From contig NZ_JALQEM010000004.1 in assembly GCF_023630705.1 (NCBI RefSeq), positions 59,598 to 123,597 on the forward strand: a stretch of 64,000 nt of DNA, written 5' to 3'. This document shows, one piece after another, positions 36,204-46,006 of this stretch. The notes under the pieces were generated by a model. It did not search any database and was not told the DNA's origin. It saw nothing but the letters and a program-made list of their open reading frames with translations. A program made the position numbers and the translations under genes. This DNA is from Caballeronia sp. GAFFF1. Lineage in GTDB: Bacteria > Pseudomonadota > Gammaproteobacteria > Burkholderiales > Burkholderiaceae. How positions within the stretch are numbered: the stretch's first letter is position 1; each line of letters begins with the position of its first letter.

Positions 36204-36890
36204 TCATTGCGTTGCCTGACAACGTCGGAGCAGCGCCTCGAGCGCGCGGTCCGGCATGCCGCATTCGCGCAGGGCTTCGACCGTGCGGCTCACGTAATCG
36301 AGCGTGGTGCCGTATCGGCCGCTCGCGCAGCCGAACACCGTGCGGATGACCGGATCGGCCAGCTTGCCCGTGTACGACGTGGCGTCGCGGCGCATGACGA
36401 ACGCGAGCGCCTGCACGCGTCGTCCGTCGATGAGCGTGCACGGCAGCCATGCCGGACGATACGAGGCCATCGACATCTCGCGTCGCCACAGCACGTCGAG
36501 ATGTGCTTCCGTGTCCGGCCCGCCGAGGCGGAACGCCATGCCGGTGCAGGAGCCGCCGCGATCGAGCGCGAGCACGAGGCCCGGCTGCTCCGGCGTGCCG
36601 CGATTCACGCGCGACCACAGATACAGCCCGCGATGATAGCCATGCACTTTGCCGCGCACTGCTTCGAGCGTCGGCAGACCGGGATTCCAGATGAGCGAGC
36701 CATAGCCGAAGAGCCACAGGTCCGACGCGCGGTCCCAATGCGAAAGCGCCGCTTCGCGCGATGCGGCGAGTTCCTCATCGGTGAGAAGCGGCGTGTCGAG
36801 TAGCGCGGGCGGATAGTCCGGGCAAGGCTGCGGCGGATCGACCGGCGGGCTCTCAATAGTGGGCGTGGACTCGGGTGTCTTGTCGTTCAC
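36204..36890 (-). CDS. chaC: Gamma-glutamylcyclotransferase, ChaC family
   Basis: ChaC enzymes split glutathione into 5-oxoproline and Cys-Gly. The 228-residue protein has the family start of the core FGYGSLIWNPGLP (substrate-binding YGSL) near residue 60, the RGKVHGYHRGLYLWSRVNRGTPEQPGL segments, LALDRGGSCTGMAFRL, and LWRREM with the catalytic Glu. The N-terminus has a 45-residue Pro/Thr-rich extension. It is inserted in the otherwise standard ybeY-corC part of the run, 30 bases after ybeY and 190 bases before corC. The GGT homologue at 42849 is the other candidate gamma-glutamyl enzyme in the window. Confidence 0.88.
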   Translation of the reverse strand: MNDKTPESTPTIESPPVDPPQPCPDYPPALLDTPLLTDEELAASREAALSHWDRASDLWLFGYGSLIWNPGLPTLEAVRGKVHGYHRGLYLWSRVNRGTPEQPGLVLALDRGGSCTGMAFRLGGPDTEAHLDVLWRREMSMASYRPAWLPCTLIDGRRVQALAFVMRRDATSYTGKLADPVIRTVFGCASGRYGTTLDYVSRTVEALRECGMPDRALEALLRRCQATQ

Positions 36891-36920
36891 GGTGCGGACG
36901 GGGCAGCGGATCGGCGGAAG

Positions 36921-37385
36921 TCAGACCAATGGCGCGTAGGGATCGGGGAAGCCGAGAGACTGCATGATATCCGTCTCGATGGATTCCATCTCTTGCGCTT
37001 CGCTTTCGACCTCGTGGTCGTAACCCTGCGCATGCAGCGTGCCGTGCACGATCAGATGCGCGTAGTGCGCGGCGAGCGGCTTGCCTTGGTCGCTCGCCTC
37101 GCGTTCGACCACCGGACAGCACAAAATCAGATCCCCCGAGACGGGATCGTCTTCGGATTCCGCATACGCGAAGGTCAGCACGTTCGTCGCGTAATCCTTC
37201 TGCCGATACGTGCGATTCAACATGCGGCCTTCTTCTTCGTCGACGAAGCGGACCGTCAACTCGGCGTCGGCAAAGAGCGACGCCTTGATCCAGCGGGCGA
37301 CCGTCGCGCGGGGCAGCAGCGCCTTGTGCGACGGAAACGCCTTTGCAGCCGGGAACTGCAGGTTCAGCGTGAGGCTCGGCTTCAT
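36921..37385 (-). CDS. ybeY: Endoribonuclease YbeY (16S rRNA maturation)
   Basis: Metal-dependent single-strand RNase needed for 16S rRNA 3'-end maturation and 70S quality control. The 154-residue protein has the zinc motif [15 protein letters not shown] (HGxxHxxGxDH) near residues 115-129, and [19 protein letters not shown] before it, both hallmarks of the UPF0054 family. Its ATG overlaps the phoH stop codon by four bases (ATGA), which points to translational coupling. Confidence 0.95.
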   Translation of the reverse strand: MKPSLTLNLQFPAAKAFPSHKALLPRATVARWIKASLFADAELTVRFVDEEEGRMLNRTYRQKDYATNVLTFAYAESEDDPVSGDLILCCPVVEREASDQGKPLAAHYAHLIVHGTLHAQGYDHEVESEAQEMESIETDIMQSLGFPDPYAPLV

Positions 37386-38497
37386 GCAGGTTTTTGCGAC
37401 TGCTGCGCCGCGCGCGCTGCCTCGGCGAGCGCGGCGTCTTTTTGCGACTGCGCGTCGTAAGCCTCGACGATGCGCGCGACGAGCGGATGCCGCACCACGT
37501 CTGCCGACGTGAAATGCGTGATGGCGATGCCGCGCACTTCCGACAGCACGTGCTGCGCTTCGATCAACCCGCTCTTGTGGCCGCGCGGCAGGTCCACCTG
37601 CGTCGTGTCGCCGGTCACGACCGCCTTCGAGCCAAAGCCGATACGCGTGAGGAACATCTTCATCTGCTCGGGCGTGGTGTTCTGCGCCTCGTCCAGAATG
37701 ATGAACGCGTGGTTCAGCGTGCGGCCGCGCATGTAGGCGAGCGGCGCGATCTCGATCATCTGGCGCTCGAACATCTTCGCGGTCTTGTCGAAGCCCAGCA
37801 GATCGTAGAGCGCGTCGTAGAGCGGGCGCAGGTACGGATCGACCTTTTGCGCGAGATCGCCGGGCAGAAAGCCGAGCCGCTCGCCTGCCTCGACGGCCGG
37901 ACGCGTCAGCACGATGCGCTTGACCTGATCGCGCTCCAGCGCATCCACGGCGCAGGCGACGGCGAGATACGTCTTGCCCGTACCCGCCGGCCCGATGCCG
38001 AACGTCACGTCGTGCGCGACGATCTGCTTCAGATATTGGCGCTGCATGGGCGTTCGGCCACGCAGGTCGGCACGGCGTGTGTACAGCGTCGGGCCGTGGT
38101 CTTCGTCCTCGCCGAGATCCATCGTGGCGCTGGGCTCGTCGAACGGGTGATCGGGGTCGCCGCGGAAACGCGGGTCATTTTGACCGTCTTCGTCGCCGTT
38201 CCGGCCGGCTTCTTTCGCTAGCCGCGCCGCATGGCTTGCCTCGACGAGCGCGAGTTGAATATCGTCGACGGAAATCGGATCGCGCGCGCGGTTGTAGAAG
38301 TTTTCGAGCGCTGCGAGCGCCACTTTGGCGCCCCGGCCACGAATCGAAATCTTGTGCCCGCGTCGCGACAGCGTCACGTCGAGCGCCTGTTCGATCTGTC
38401 GGAGATTTTCGTCGAGCGGGCCACAGAGGTTCGCGAGCCGCGCGTTGTCCTCGCGTGGAGCGGTGAATTCGAGATGCTGCTGGGGAGCGTTCTTCAA
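37382..38497 (-). CDS. ybeZ: PhoH-like ATPase (YbeZ)
   Basis: A 371-residue ATPase that partners YbeY in RNA metabolism. Residues 40-100 hold a KH-like region ([22 protein letters not shown]); the P-loop [16 protein letters not shown] lies near residue 175, followed by [17 protein letters not shown] and Walker [15 protein letters not shown]. The start is a TTG at 38497: upstream of it only a stop codon is met and no in-frame ATG or GTG precedes the conserved N-terminus [18 protein letters not shown]. The gene overlaps ybeY by four bases and follows miaB by 33 bases. Confidence 0.93.
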   Translation of the reverse strand: MKNAPQQHLEFTAPREDNARLANLCGPLDENLRQIEQALDVTLSRRGHKISIRGRGAKVALAALENFYNRARDPISVDDIQLALVEASHAARLAKEAGRNGDEDGQNDPRFRGDPDHPFDEPSATMDLGEDEDHGPTLYTRRADLRGRTPMQRQYLKQIVAHDVTFGIGPAGTGKTYLAVACAVDALERDQVKRIVLTRPAVEAGERLGFLPGDLAQKVDPYLRPLYDALYDLLGFDKTAKMFERQMIEIAPLAYMRGRTLNHAFIILDEAQNTTPEQMKMFLTRIGFGSKAVVTGDTTQVDLPRGHKSGLIEAQHVLSEVRGIAITHFTSADVVRHPLVARIVEAYDAQSQKDAALAEAARAAQQSQKPA

Positions 38498-38530
38498 GGC
38501 GGGGTGGGTGTCCTGTCCGGTCTCGTAGGA

Positions 38531-39907
38531 TTAATTGGCAAGCTCGGGGGCGGCCGTCTCGGGTGCGAGCACGAGCGCGCCGCGCAGCGAATGCGGATAC
38601 GCGTGATTGATCTCGACGTCGATCATCTGACCGATGAGTCGCGCATGCGAAGCGAGCGGCGCCGGGAAATTCACGACGCGGTTGTTCGCCGAACGTCCGG
38701 CGAGTTCACCGGGGTCTTTGCGCGACGGGCCCTCGACCAGGATGCGCTGCACCGTGCCGACCATCGAATTGCTGATTCTCACGACGTTTTCCTCGATCGT
38801 CGCCTGCAAATGCTGCAAGCGCCTGAGCTTGACCTCGCGGGGCGTGTCGTCATGCAGGTTTGCAGCCGGCGTGCCTGGTCGCGGGCTGTAAATGAACGAG
38901 AAGCTCGTGTCGTAACTCATTTCCTCGACGAGCGCCATCATCTTCGCAAAATCGTCCTCGGTTTCGCCGGGGAAGCCAACGATAAAGTCCGTCGACAGCG
39001 ACAAATCCGGGCGAATCGCCCGCAGTCGCCGGATGACCGACTTGTATTCGAGCACGGTGTAGCCGCGTTTCATCGCCATCAGAATGCGGTCGGAGCCGTG
39101 CTGCACCGGCAAATGAAGGTGCGAAACCAGCTTCGGCACCTTCGCGTAGGTGTCGATGAGGCGCTGCGTGAATTCCTTCGGGTGCGAAGTCGTGTACCGA
39201 ATGCGTTCAATGCCCGGTACGTCCGCGACGTACTCGATGAGCGTCGCAAAGTCGGCGATTTCGTGCGCCCCGGCCGTCAATGCGCCCCGGTAGGCGTTCA
39301 CGTTCTGGCCGAGAAGCGTCACTTCGCGCACGCCTTGATCGGCGAGGCCGGCGATTTCGGTCAGCACGTCGTCGAGCGGGCGCGACACTTCCTCGCCTCG
39401 CGTGTAAGGCACGACGCAATAGCTGCAGTATTTGCTGCACCCTTCCATGATCGAGACGAACGCGCTCGGGCCCTCGACGCGCGCCGGCGGCAGATGATCG
39501 AACTTTTCGATTTCCGGAAAGCTGATGTCGACCTGCGCGCGTCCTGTGGCGCGCCGCTTGTCGATCATGGCCGGCAAGCGATGCAGCGTTTGCGGTCCGA
39601 AGACGATGTCGACGTAAGGCGCGCGCGCCACGATCGACGCGCCTTCCTGACTCGCGACGCAACCGCCGACGCCGATCAGCAGGTTCGGATTCGCTTCCTT
39701 CAGTTCGCGCACGCGGCCGAGGTCAGAGAACACTTTTTCCTGCGCCTTCTCGCGCACAGAGCATGTATTGAAGAGAATGACGTCCGCGTCTTCGGGCGTG
39801 TCGGTCTTGACGAGTCCTTCCGCGGCACCGAGCACGTCGACCATTTTGTCGGAGTCGTACTCGTTCATCTGGCAGCCGAAGGTCTTTACGTAAACTTTCT
39901 TGGTCAT
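38531..39907 (-). CDS. miaB: tRNA-2-methylthio-N6-dimethylallyladenosine synthase
   Basis: Radical SAM enzyme that methylthiolates i6A37 in tRNAs. The 458-residue protein starts [20 protein letters not shown] (N-terminal UPF0004 domain, first cluster Cys), with further cluster cysteines in [13 protein letters not shown] and [10 protein letters not shown]. The radical SAM motif [15 protein letters not shown] is near residue 160, and a C-terminal TRAM domain closes the protein. ATG at 39907 matches the family; the frame stays open for 450 bases upstream without homology. MiaA, which makes its substrate i6A37, is coded at 61053-62024. Confidence 0.96.
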   Translation of the reverse strand: MTKKVYVKTFGCQMNEYDSDKMVDVLGAAEGLVKTDTPEDADVILFNTCSVREKAQEKVFSDLGRVRELKEANPNLLIGVGGCVASQEGASIVARAPYVDIVFGPQTLHRLPAMIDKRRATGRAQVDISFPEIEKFDHLPPARVEGPSAFVSIMEGCSKYCSYCVVPYTRGEEVSRPLDDVLTEIAGLADQGVREVTLLGQNVNAYRGALTAGAHEIADFATLIEYVADVPGIERIRYTTSHPKEFTQRLIDTYAKVPKLVSHLHLPVQHGSDRILMAMKRGYTVLEYKSVIRRLRAIRPDLSLSTDFIVGFPGETEDDFAKMMALVEEMSYDTSFSFIYSPRPGTPAANLHDDTPREVKLRRLQHLQATIEENVVRISNSMVGTVQRILVEGPSRKDPGELAGRSANNRVVNFPAPLASHARLIGQMIDVEINHAYPHSLRGALVLAPETAAPELAN

Positions 39908-40012
39908 GAATGGTCGCCGGTCGCAGTGGTTAACCTGGGGGCGTTTTGAGAACGGATGGAATTGAGCGGTTTTGCGCGAAACTGCGCGCCTTTCGCTTGA
40001 CGTTAGCCGCAT

Positions 40013-40018
40013 ATTATA
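40013..40018 (-). promoter_or_regulatory. -10 promoter hexamer upstream of miaB
   Basis: Perfect TATAAT on the minus strand, 106 bases before the miaB start. No good -35 at the usual distance. Confidence 0.4.
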
Positions 40019-40089
40019 GCCCGCAGCGCCCTCGGACGCTCGCCCGCCGGTAGAGCGGTGCCGCGCTGCGGTCAGGCGGTCGGCTTGCA

Positions 40090-41586
40090 TCAGGCATCCG
40101 CCCAGGCCTTCGCCGCAGCGACCGCTCGCCGCCATCCAGCGAGACGAGGCTCGACATGGGACGCCGGCATCGACGGTGTGAACCGCCGGTCCAGCTGCCA
40201 TTGCGCTTTCAGTTCTCCGACGTCCTTCCAGTAGCCCACCGCGAGCCCGGCCAGATAGGCTGCGCCGAGCGCGGTGGTTTCCGCGACGCGCGGGCGCACC
40301 GTATCGACGCCCAGCGTGTCGGCCTGGAACTGCATCAGCAAGTCGTTGGCGCACGCGCCCCCGTCCACACGCAATTGCGCGATGGGCAGGCCCGAGTCTG
40401 CTTCCATAGCTCGCAACACGTCGAGCGATTGATAGGCGATGGATTCGAGCGCCGCCCGCGCGATGTGGCTCGACGTTGTGCCGCGCGTGACGCCGAACAA
40501 CGTTCCGCGCGCACGCGCGTTCCAGTGCGGCGCGCCGAGCCCGGCGAAAGCAGGGACGAGATACACGCCGTCGCTGTCAGGCACGGCGCGCGCCAGCGCT
40601 TCGACCTCGCTCGCGCGCCGGATGAGCCCGAGTCCGTCCCGCAGCCATTGCACGACTGCGCCAGCGATGAAGATGCTGCCTTCGAGCGCATAGTCGACGC
40701 GATCCCCGATTTGCCACGCAATCGTCGTCACGAGGTTGTTGCGAGACTCGATCGGTTTGTCGCCCGTATTCATGACAAGGAAGCAGCCCGTGCCGTACGT
40801 GTTTTTCACCATGCCGCTTTCCGTGCACATCTGGCCGAAGAGCGCGGCGTGCTGATCGCCCGCGATGGACGCGATCGGGATTTCGGCGGCGAGCAGACTG
40901 CCGTGCGTTGATCCGTACACCTCCGATGACGCGCGCACTTCCGGAAGCATGCTGCGCGGAATGTCGAAGGCGTCGAGTAGTTCGTCGTCCCAGCGGCGCG
41001 CGTGTATGTCGAAGAGCATGGTGCGCGACGCGTTCGTGATATCGGTGATGTGCATGCCCCGGCGCGTGAAGTTCCAGACGAGCCAGCTGTCCACGGTTCC
41101 GAACGCAAGCCGTCCCTGCCTGGCTTTGTCCCGCGCGCCTTCGACGTTATCCAGAATCCAGCGGATTTTCGTTGCGGAGAAATAGGCGTCGATAGGCAGG
41201 CCGGTTTTCGCGCGGACCATCGGCTCGAGGCCGCGCGCCTTCAGTTCATCGCAGAGCGCGGCGGTGCGGCGGTCCTGCCAGACGATCGCGTTGTACACCG
41301 GCTTGCCGCTCTCGCGATCCCAGACGATGGTGGTCTCGCGCTGGTTGGTGATACCCAGCGCCGCGATGGACGATGCGCTCAGTCCCGCGCGCGTCACGGC
41401 TTCGGCCGCGACGCCCGCCTGCGTCGACCAGATTTCCTGCGGATCGTGCTCGACCCAGCCGGCACGAGGATAGATCTGCTGAAATTCCTTCTGAGCGACG
41501 GACACGATATTCCCGCTCCTGTCGAACAGCATGGCGCGCGAGCTCGTCGTGCCCTGGTCGAGCGCGAGGACGATTTGATCCTGCAT
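40090..41586 (-). CDS. glpK: Glycerol kinase
   Basis: Phosphorylates glycerol to sn-glycerol 3-phosphate in the cytoplasm. The 498-residue FGGY-family protein starts [19 protein letters not shown], has the substrate segment [40 protein letters not shown] and the signature [20 protein letters not shown], and ends with the [21 protein letters not shown]-terminal ATPase part. I chose the ATG at 41586 because GGAG ends six bases before it; ATG at 41592 would leave no spacer. A large inverted repeat lies in its promoter region. glpF and glpD are not in the window. Confidence 0.95.
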   Translation of the reverse strand: MQDQIVLALDQGTTSSRAMLFDRSGNIVSVAQKEFQQIYPRAGWVEHDPQEIWSTQAGVAAEAVTRAGLSASSIAALGITNQRETTIVWDRESGKPVYNAIVWQDRRTAALCDELKARGLEPMVRAKTGLPIDAYFSATKIRWILDNVEGARDKARQGRLAFGTVDSWLVWNFTRRGMHITDITNASRTMLFDIHARRWDDELLDAFDIPRSMLPEVRASSEVYGSTHGSLLAAEIPIASIAGDQHAALFGQMCTESGMVKNTYGTGCFLVMNTGDKPIESRNNLVTTIAWQIGDRVDYALEGSIFIAGAVVQWLRDGLGLIRRASEVEALARAVPDSDGVYLVPAFAGLGAPHWNARARGTLFGVTRGTTSSHIARAALESIAYQSLDVLRAMEADSGLPIAQLRVDGGACANDLLMQFQADTLGVDTVRPRVAETTALGAAYLAGLAVGYWKDVGELKAQWQLDRRFTPSMPASHVEPRLAGWRRAVAAAKAWADA

Positions 41587-41668
41587 GGTCATCTCCGAGG
41601 TTGAGCGGGCATCGGCCATGCGAAGTCCGCATGCGCAATCTATCGGAGGCGCGGCATGCGGACAACCT

Positions 41669-41733
41669 GGCCGAATGGCATAAGCAAAATGGACGGTCCA
41701 TGCTCGCCGTGATTCGGCCTATGCCATTCGGCC
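41669..41733. promoter_or_regulatory. Perfect 14-bp inverted repeat between glpK and a lipoprotein gene
   Basis: GGCCGAATGGCATA (41669-41682) is repeated as its exact reverse complement TATGCCATTCGGCC (41720-41733), separated by 37 bases. Within the gap lies a smaller near-palindrome, ATGGAC-G-GTCCAT (about 41688-41700). The region lies upstream of both divergent genes. It looks like a pair of operator sites, and a DeoR-type regulator such as GlpR is the natural guess, but this is inferred from position only. Confidence 0.55.
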
Positions 41734-41795
41734 GAGTGGCAAGGACGCGGCGATCGTCCGATACTGGCGGCTCAATCGAGCGATGGGTGACTGCA

Positions 41796-42176
41796 ATGCG
41801 AAAGTGGATCGCGACGGGCACGGTTGCGGCAGCCGTACTGGCCGGCTGCGTAACGACGCCTGGTCTGGAGGGATCGTTCGGCGCGCCGTCTTTCGGCGCG
41901 CTTCAGGACATGTGCGGGATGGCGTCGACGGATTGGGGCGCCGACGCGCAGTCCGTGTACTCGGCCTTCTTCGACGCGTACGTCGCCGAGCGGCGCGGCG
42001 CGTTATCGAAAGATCGCTTCTGTGCGTTTCAGGCCGGGATCGCGGAACGGCACCGCGCGTATGTCGCGAATCCGGGTCCGGCAGCGCAGAGCGCATGGGC
42101 CAACTTCCTGCTGGATCAGCGCGCTCAGGCGCTGAGTTGGCGAGCGGCCGTCGATCCGACGTTGCGAGGGGGATGA
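41796..42176 (+). CDS. Small putative lipoprotein
   Basis: A 126-residue protein with a lipoprotein signal peptide: MRKWIATGTVAAAVLAGC, lipobox LAGC with Cys18 as the lipidation site, then VTTPGLEG. The mature part is about 109 residues, helical and Ala-rich, with single Cys residues in DMCGMAS and DRFCAFQAG that may form a disulfide in the periplasm. I do not recognise the family. It is divergent from glpK and followed 44 bases later by the end of a small convergent gene. The open frame extends upstream, but the lipobox fixes this start well. Confidence 0.75.
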   Translation: MRKWIATGTVAAAVLAGCVTTPGLEGSFGAPSFGALQDMCGMASTDWGADAQSVYSAFFDAYVAERRGALSKDRFCAFQAGIAERHRAYVANPGPAAQSAWANFLLDQRAQALSWRAAVDPTLRGG

Positions 42177-42220
42177 GGTTTGGGAAGGGACGCGGCCGGC
42201 GGCACGCGTCCCGTGCGCTG

Positions 42221-42430
42221 CTACGAGAACCGCTTGAAGGCCTTGATGGTGGAATCGCCGGTTGCGGTGAGCCGCCATTGCTGTCGGCCGGAGGCGAGTT
42301 GTTCGAGCTGGACGAGCTGGCGTTCGAGCAGGGCGTCGAGTTCCTCGCGTTCCATGTCGACTTGATGGGGCGCTTCCTGAACCAAAAGCAGCGTGGCAAA
42401 TTCGTGCGGACTCAGCATCGTGTTCTCCAT
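42221..42430 (-). CDS. Conserved small protein, unknown function
   Basis: A 69-residue soluble protein: MENTMLSPHEFATLLLVQEA, then PHQVDMEREELDALLERQLV, then a tail with QWRLTATGDSTIKAFKR. The end resembles the last helix and wing of small winged-helix proteins (LTATG followed by a basic segment), so a nucleic-acid contact is conceivable, but that is weak inference. The frame continues upstream for 264 bases without any protein-like sequence; the start at 42430 is the first ATG before the recognisable part. It is convergent with the lipoprotein gene. Confidence 0.65.
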   Translation of the reverse strand: MENTMLSPHEFATLLLVQEAPHQVDMEREELDALLERQLVQLEQLASGRQQWRLTATGDSTIKAFKRFS

Positions 42431-42848
42431 GACGACCGAAACGCAAGACCGCCCACGGCGGCGGACTTCTCGCTTCGAAACGTTGCGCGGGAAAACTGCA
42501 ACTGCCGGGCAGCCCGTTGTGCTTCTTACATGCGCTGCCGGGAATTCGGATTGTAGGCAAGCGTCTGAGGAGTGCCAATCATACCGGTGAAAATTTCGGC
42601 TTTGACTTTTGGCCGCTGCGAAAGCGGTTGGTCGGAGCGGCCGATTTGCAGAATCAACGTGAAGACCGTGCTGCACTGCACACTGTAAGGACACGGCACA
42701 AACTCATGCGGTCGTTTCATTAATCTATACGATAAATGAATTTGTTCCGGCTTACAGTGGCAATGCAATATGCTTCTTTTGTCGCATCAACGATTCACTG
42801 TCAGTGTGCCCTGCACGCGTGTAGCCGCCCGTAACCCGGATTTCATTC
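42431..42848. other. 418-base gap upstream of the gamma-glutamyltransferase gene
   Basis: No gene supported. The last 130 bases are unusually AT-rich for the region and hold an inverted repeat TTCATT-N13-AATGAA (42716-42740). TTGTTC followed after about 18 bases by CAATAT could be a weak promoter of the downstream gene. The first 100 bases would be the leader of the small minus-strand gene that ends at 42221. Confidence 0.4.
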
Positions 42849-44486
42849 ATGAACCGCTTCAATTGGCAGAACCCGTATCCCACCCCGCGCCTTCCGGTAT
42901 TCGCACGAAACATTGTTTCGACCTCGCATCCGCTCGCCGCGCAAGCCGGTCTGCGCATGCTGTGGAAAGGCGGCAACGCCGTCGACGCGGCCATCGCGGC
43001 AGCGGCGGCCATCACTATCGTGGAACCGGTATCGAACGGTCTGGGCGGCGACGCGTTCGCGCTGGTGTGGGACGGCAGCAAGCTGCACGGGCTTAACGCG
43101 TCGGGCGTGGCGCCGGCGGCATGGAACGTCGACTATTTCCGCGACAAGTATGGCGAAGAAAACGGCATGGCACGCCAGCCGAAGCGTGGGTGGGACACCG
43201 TGACGGTCCCCGGCGTCATCGCCGGATGGGAAGCGTTGCATGCGAAATTCGGGTCGCTGCCGTTCGCCGATCTGATGGAGCCGGCAATCGAAATCGCGGA
43301 GCGCGGTCATGCGGTGGCGAGCATCGTCGCGTACAAATGGGCGGCTGCCGTGCCCGAAATGAAAGATCAACCCGGCTTTGCGAATGTGTTCATGCCGCAC
43401 GGCCGCGCCCCCGAAGTGAGCGAGCTCGTGCGCATGCCGGGTCACGCCAATACGTTACGCGCGCTCGCAGAACACGGCCCGCGCGCATTCTACGAGGGCG
43501 AAGTCGCCGAACGCATCGCGGCGTTCGCTCGCGAGGGCGGCGGCGCAATGACGCTGGACGACCTGCGTAACTATCGCGCGGAGTGGGTCGAGCCGATCAG
43601 CAAGGACTATCGCGGCTACACGGTCCATGAGATTCCGCCGAACGGGCAGGGAATCGCGGCGCTCATCGCGCTCGGTATCCTCGACAAGTTCGATGTCAGC
43701 GCGCTGACGGTCGATCGAATCGAGTCGCAGCATCTGCAAATCGAAGCCATGAAGCTTGCGTTCGCCGACGTCTATCGCTATGTCGCCGATCCGCGCTCGA
43801 TGGAAGTCACGCCGGAGCAGATGCTCGACGACGCCTACCTCACCGAGCGCGCGAAGCTTATCGACCCGGCGCGAGCCACGCAGTTCGACTTCGGCATGCC
43901 GAAGGCGGGCGGCACCATCTATATGTCGGTGGCCGACGAGCGCGGCATGATGGTGAGCTTCATCCAGTCGAATTACATGGGCTTCGGCTCGGGTGTGGTC
44001 GTGCCGAATACCGGCATCTCGTTGCAGAACCGTGGCTGCGGCTTCTCGATGGACCCGAAATCGGCGAACGTCGTCGAGGGCGGCAAGCGCCCGTTCCATA
44101 CCATCATTCCGGCATTTCTCACGCAGGACATCGGCGGCCGCCGCGACGCGGTGATGAGCTTCGGCGTCATGGGCGGGGACATGCAGCCGCAAGGGCATCT
44201 GCAATCCATCGTGCGCATGCTCGACTACGGTCAACAGCCGCAGGCGGCTTGCGACGCGCCGCGCTGGAAAGTGAACCGCGATTTCACCATCGACATCGAG
44301 GCTACGCTCGATCTCGAGACGGCTCGCGCGCTCGAGGGCATGGGCCATACGATCAAGTCCATCGACGATCCGTACATGGACTTCGGTTCCGGGCAGTACA
44401 TCTGGAAGCTGGACCGCGACGATCCCGACCGCGGTTACGTCGCAGCGAGCGACAGCCGCCGCGACGGCCTCGCTGCCGGCTTCTAG
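42849..44486 (+). CDS. Gamma-glutamyltransferase family protein (Ntn hydrolase)
   Basis: A 545-residue member of the GGT family, which self-cleaves and transfers or hydrolyses gamma-glutamyl groups. The N-terminal half has STSHPLAAQAGLRMLWKGGNAVDAAIA and EPVSNGLGGDAFALVWDG; the predicted autocleavage Thr is in AGGTIYMSVADERGMM (about residue 358), followed by SFIQSNYMGFGSGVV and the GGKRPFHTIIPAF segment. There is no signal peptide, unlike the periplasmic E. coli enzyme, so a cytoplasmic acylase-type role is possible. A GGT/cephalosporin-acylase-like substrate cannot be excluded. The MFS gene follows 153 bases downstream on the same strand. Confidence 0.85.
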   Translation: MNRFNWQNPYPTPRLPVFARNIVSTSHPLAAQAGLRMLWKGGNAVDAAIAAAAAITIVEPVSNGLGGDAFALVWDGSKLHGLNASGVAPAAWNVDYFRDKYGEENGMARQPKRGWDTVTVPGVIAGWEALHAKFGSLPFADLMEPAIEIAERGHAVASIVAYKWAAAVPEMKDQPGFANVFMPHGRAPEVSELVRMPGHANTLRALAEHGPRAFYEGEVAERIAAFAREGGGAMTLDDLRNYRAEWVEPISKDYRGYTVHEIPPNGQGIAALIALGILDKFDVSALTVDRIESQHLQIEAMKLAFADVYRYVADPRSMEVTPEQMLDDAYLTERAKLIDPARATQFDFGMPKAGGTIYMSVADERGMMVSFIQSNYMGFGSGVVVPNTGISLQNRGCGFSMDPKSANVVEGGKRPFHTIIPAFLTQDIGGRRDAVMSFGVMGGDMQPQGHLQSIVRMLDYGQQPQAACDAPRWKVNRDFTIDIEATLDLETARALEGMGHTIKSIDDPYMDFGSGQYIWKLDRDDPDRGYVAASDSRRDGLAAGF

Positions 44487-44638
44487 CCGCGCTACGGCTG
44501 CCTGCGCTCGCGCGCGGACAGCCGACCCTCACCTGAATGTTCGCCTTCGCACTGCCCGCGCGCCGTGCGAACGGTGGCGCACGTCCGCGCATTGCTTAAA
44601 CGAGCCGAGAGCACGAGATGACGCAACGAGGAAAGATG

Positions 44639-46006
44639 ATGAACGAAGAGGCTCACGAAACGCCGCTTGCAGGCCGCGCTGCCGTTGCCGTTGCCGATGG
44701 CGGCGACGTTTCGCGCCCGCCGTCCGCCGCGCTGTCGAAGGCGATGGTCCGCCGCATCGTGTTTTCGTCGTCGGTCGGCAATGCGCTCGAATGGTTCGAT
44801 TTCCTCGTCTACGGCTATTTCGCGGCGATCATCGCGAAGGCGTTCTTCCCATCGCATGACGAATGGCTTTCCACGATGCTCGCCATCGGCACCTTCGGCA
44901 TCTCGTTTCTGATGCGTCCGCTGGGCGCGATCGTGCTCGGCATCTACGCCGATCGCAACGGCCGCAAGGCCGCGCTGACGCTCGCCATTCTGCTGATGAT
45001 GATCGGCACGCTGACCATGGCGGCGATGCCGTCGTATCAGCACATCGGCATTGCCGCGCCGCTCTTGATTCTGCTCGCGCGGCTGATTCAGGGCTTCGCG
45101 GTGGGCGGTGAGTTCGGCAGCGCGACGGCGTTCATGGTGGAGCATAGCGAAGCGCGGCGCGGCTATTACGCGAGCTGGCAGTTCGCGAGTCAGGGGCTCG
45201 CCGCGATCATGGCCGCCGCGTTCGGCTCGCTGTTGACCGCGTGGCTGCCGCAACCGCAACTCGAGTCGTGGGGCTGGCGCATTCCGTTCGTGTTCGGCCT
45301 GCTGATCGGGCCGGTCGGCTATTACATCCGCTCGCACCTCGACGAAACGCCGGAGTTCCTCGCGTCCCGGCCGGCGCGCACCGACGCGCGGGCGCCGGGC
45401 GTCTCGTTCTCGAATCAGTGGATCAATTTGCTGCTCGCGGTCGGTATCGTCGCGCAATCGACGGTCGGCGTGTATGTGCTGCAACTCTACATGCCGATGT
45501 ACGCGGTGAAGCAACTGCATCTGCCCGCCACGGCGTCGTTCGCCGTGGTCGTGCTCAACGGCGGGCTGCAGTTCATCTTCTCGCCGGTCATGGGCGCGCT
45601 GTCCGACCGGCTCGGGCGCATTCGCATCATGCTCGGCACCTCGATCATCATGGGCGTCGCCATCTATCCGATGTTCGCGTGGCTCCAGGCTTCGCCGACC
45701 GTCCTTTCGCTCGTCGTGCTTCAGTCGGCAGCAGGCATCCTGAAAGCCGCGTATTCCGGTCCCATGCCCGCGCTGATGTCCGAGATATTCCCAACGCGCG
45801 TGCGCTCGACAGGCTTGTCCATCGGCTATGCGCTCGGCGTGACGCTCTTCGGTGGATTCGCGCCGACCATCGTCGAGGCGTTCATTCACGTCACCGGCGA
45901 CAAGCTCGCGCCGAGCTACTACGTGCTGCTCGCGGCCATTCTGTCGGGTATCTCGCTCGCAATCGTCGCGTGGCGCATGCGCGGCGGCGCGCGACACGCT
46001 GCATAG
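44639..46006 (+). CDS. MFS transporter, metabolite:H+ symporter type
   Basis: A 455-residue inner-membrane carrier with about 12 hydrophobic segments. FSSSVGNALEWFDFLVYGYF after a polar N-terminus and MRPLGAIVLGIYADRNGRKAAL (the loop 2-3 signature) place it in the MHS branch, together with the shikimate, alpha-ketoglutarate and proline/betaine carriers. LIQGFAVGGEFGSATAFMVEH and SHLDETPEF are also typical. I chose ATG 44639 because AGGA ends six bases upstream; ATG 44618 would add seven residues. The substrate is not visible; the GGT homologue upstream may make it a product or peptide carrier, but this is inference. Confidence 0.85.
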   Translation: MNEEAHETPLAGRAAVAVADGGDVSRPPSAALSKAMVRRIVFSSSVGNALEWFDFLVYGYFAAIIAKAFFPSHDEWLSTMLAIGTFGISFLMRPLGAIVLGIYADRNGRKAALTLAILLMMIGTLTMAAMPSYQHIGIAAPLLILLARLIQGFAVGGEFGSATAFMVEHSEARRGYYASWQFASQGLAAIMAAAFGSLLTAWLPQPQLESWGWRIPFVFGLLIGPVGYYIRSHLDETPEFLASRPARTDARAPGVSFSNQWINLLLAVGIVAQSTVGVYVLQLYMPMYAVKQLHLPATASFAVVVLNGGLQFIFSPVMGALSDRLGRIRIMLGTSIIMGVAIYPMFAWLQASPTVLSLVVLQSAAGILKAAYSGPMPALMSEIFPTRVRSTGLSIGYALGVTLFGGFAPTIVEAFIHVTGDKLAPSYYVLLAAILSGISLAIVAWRMRGGARHAA

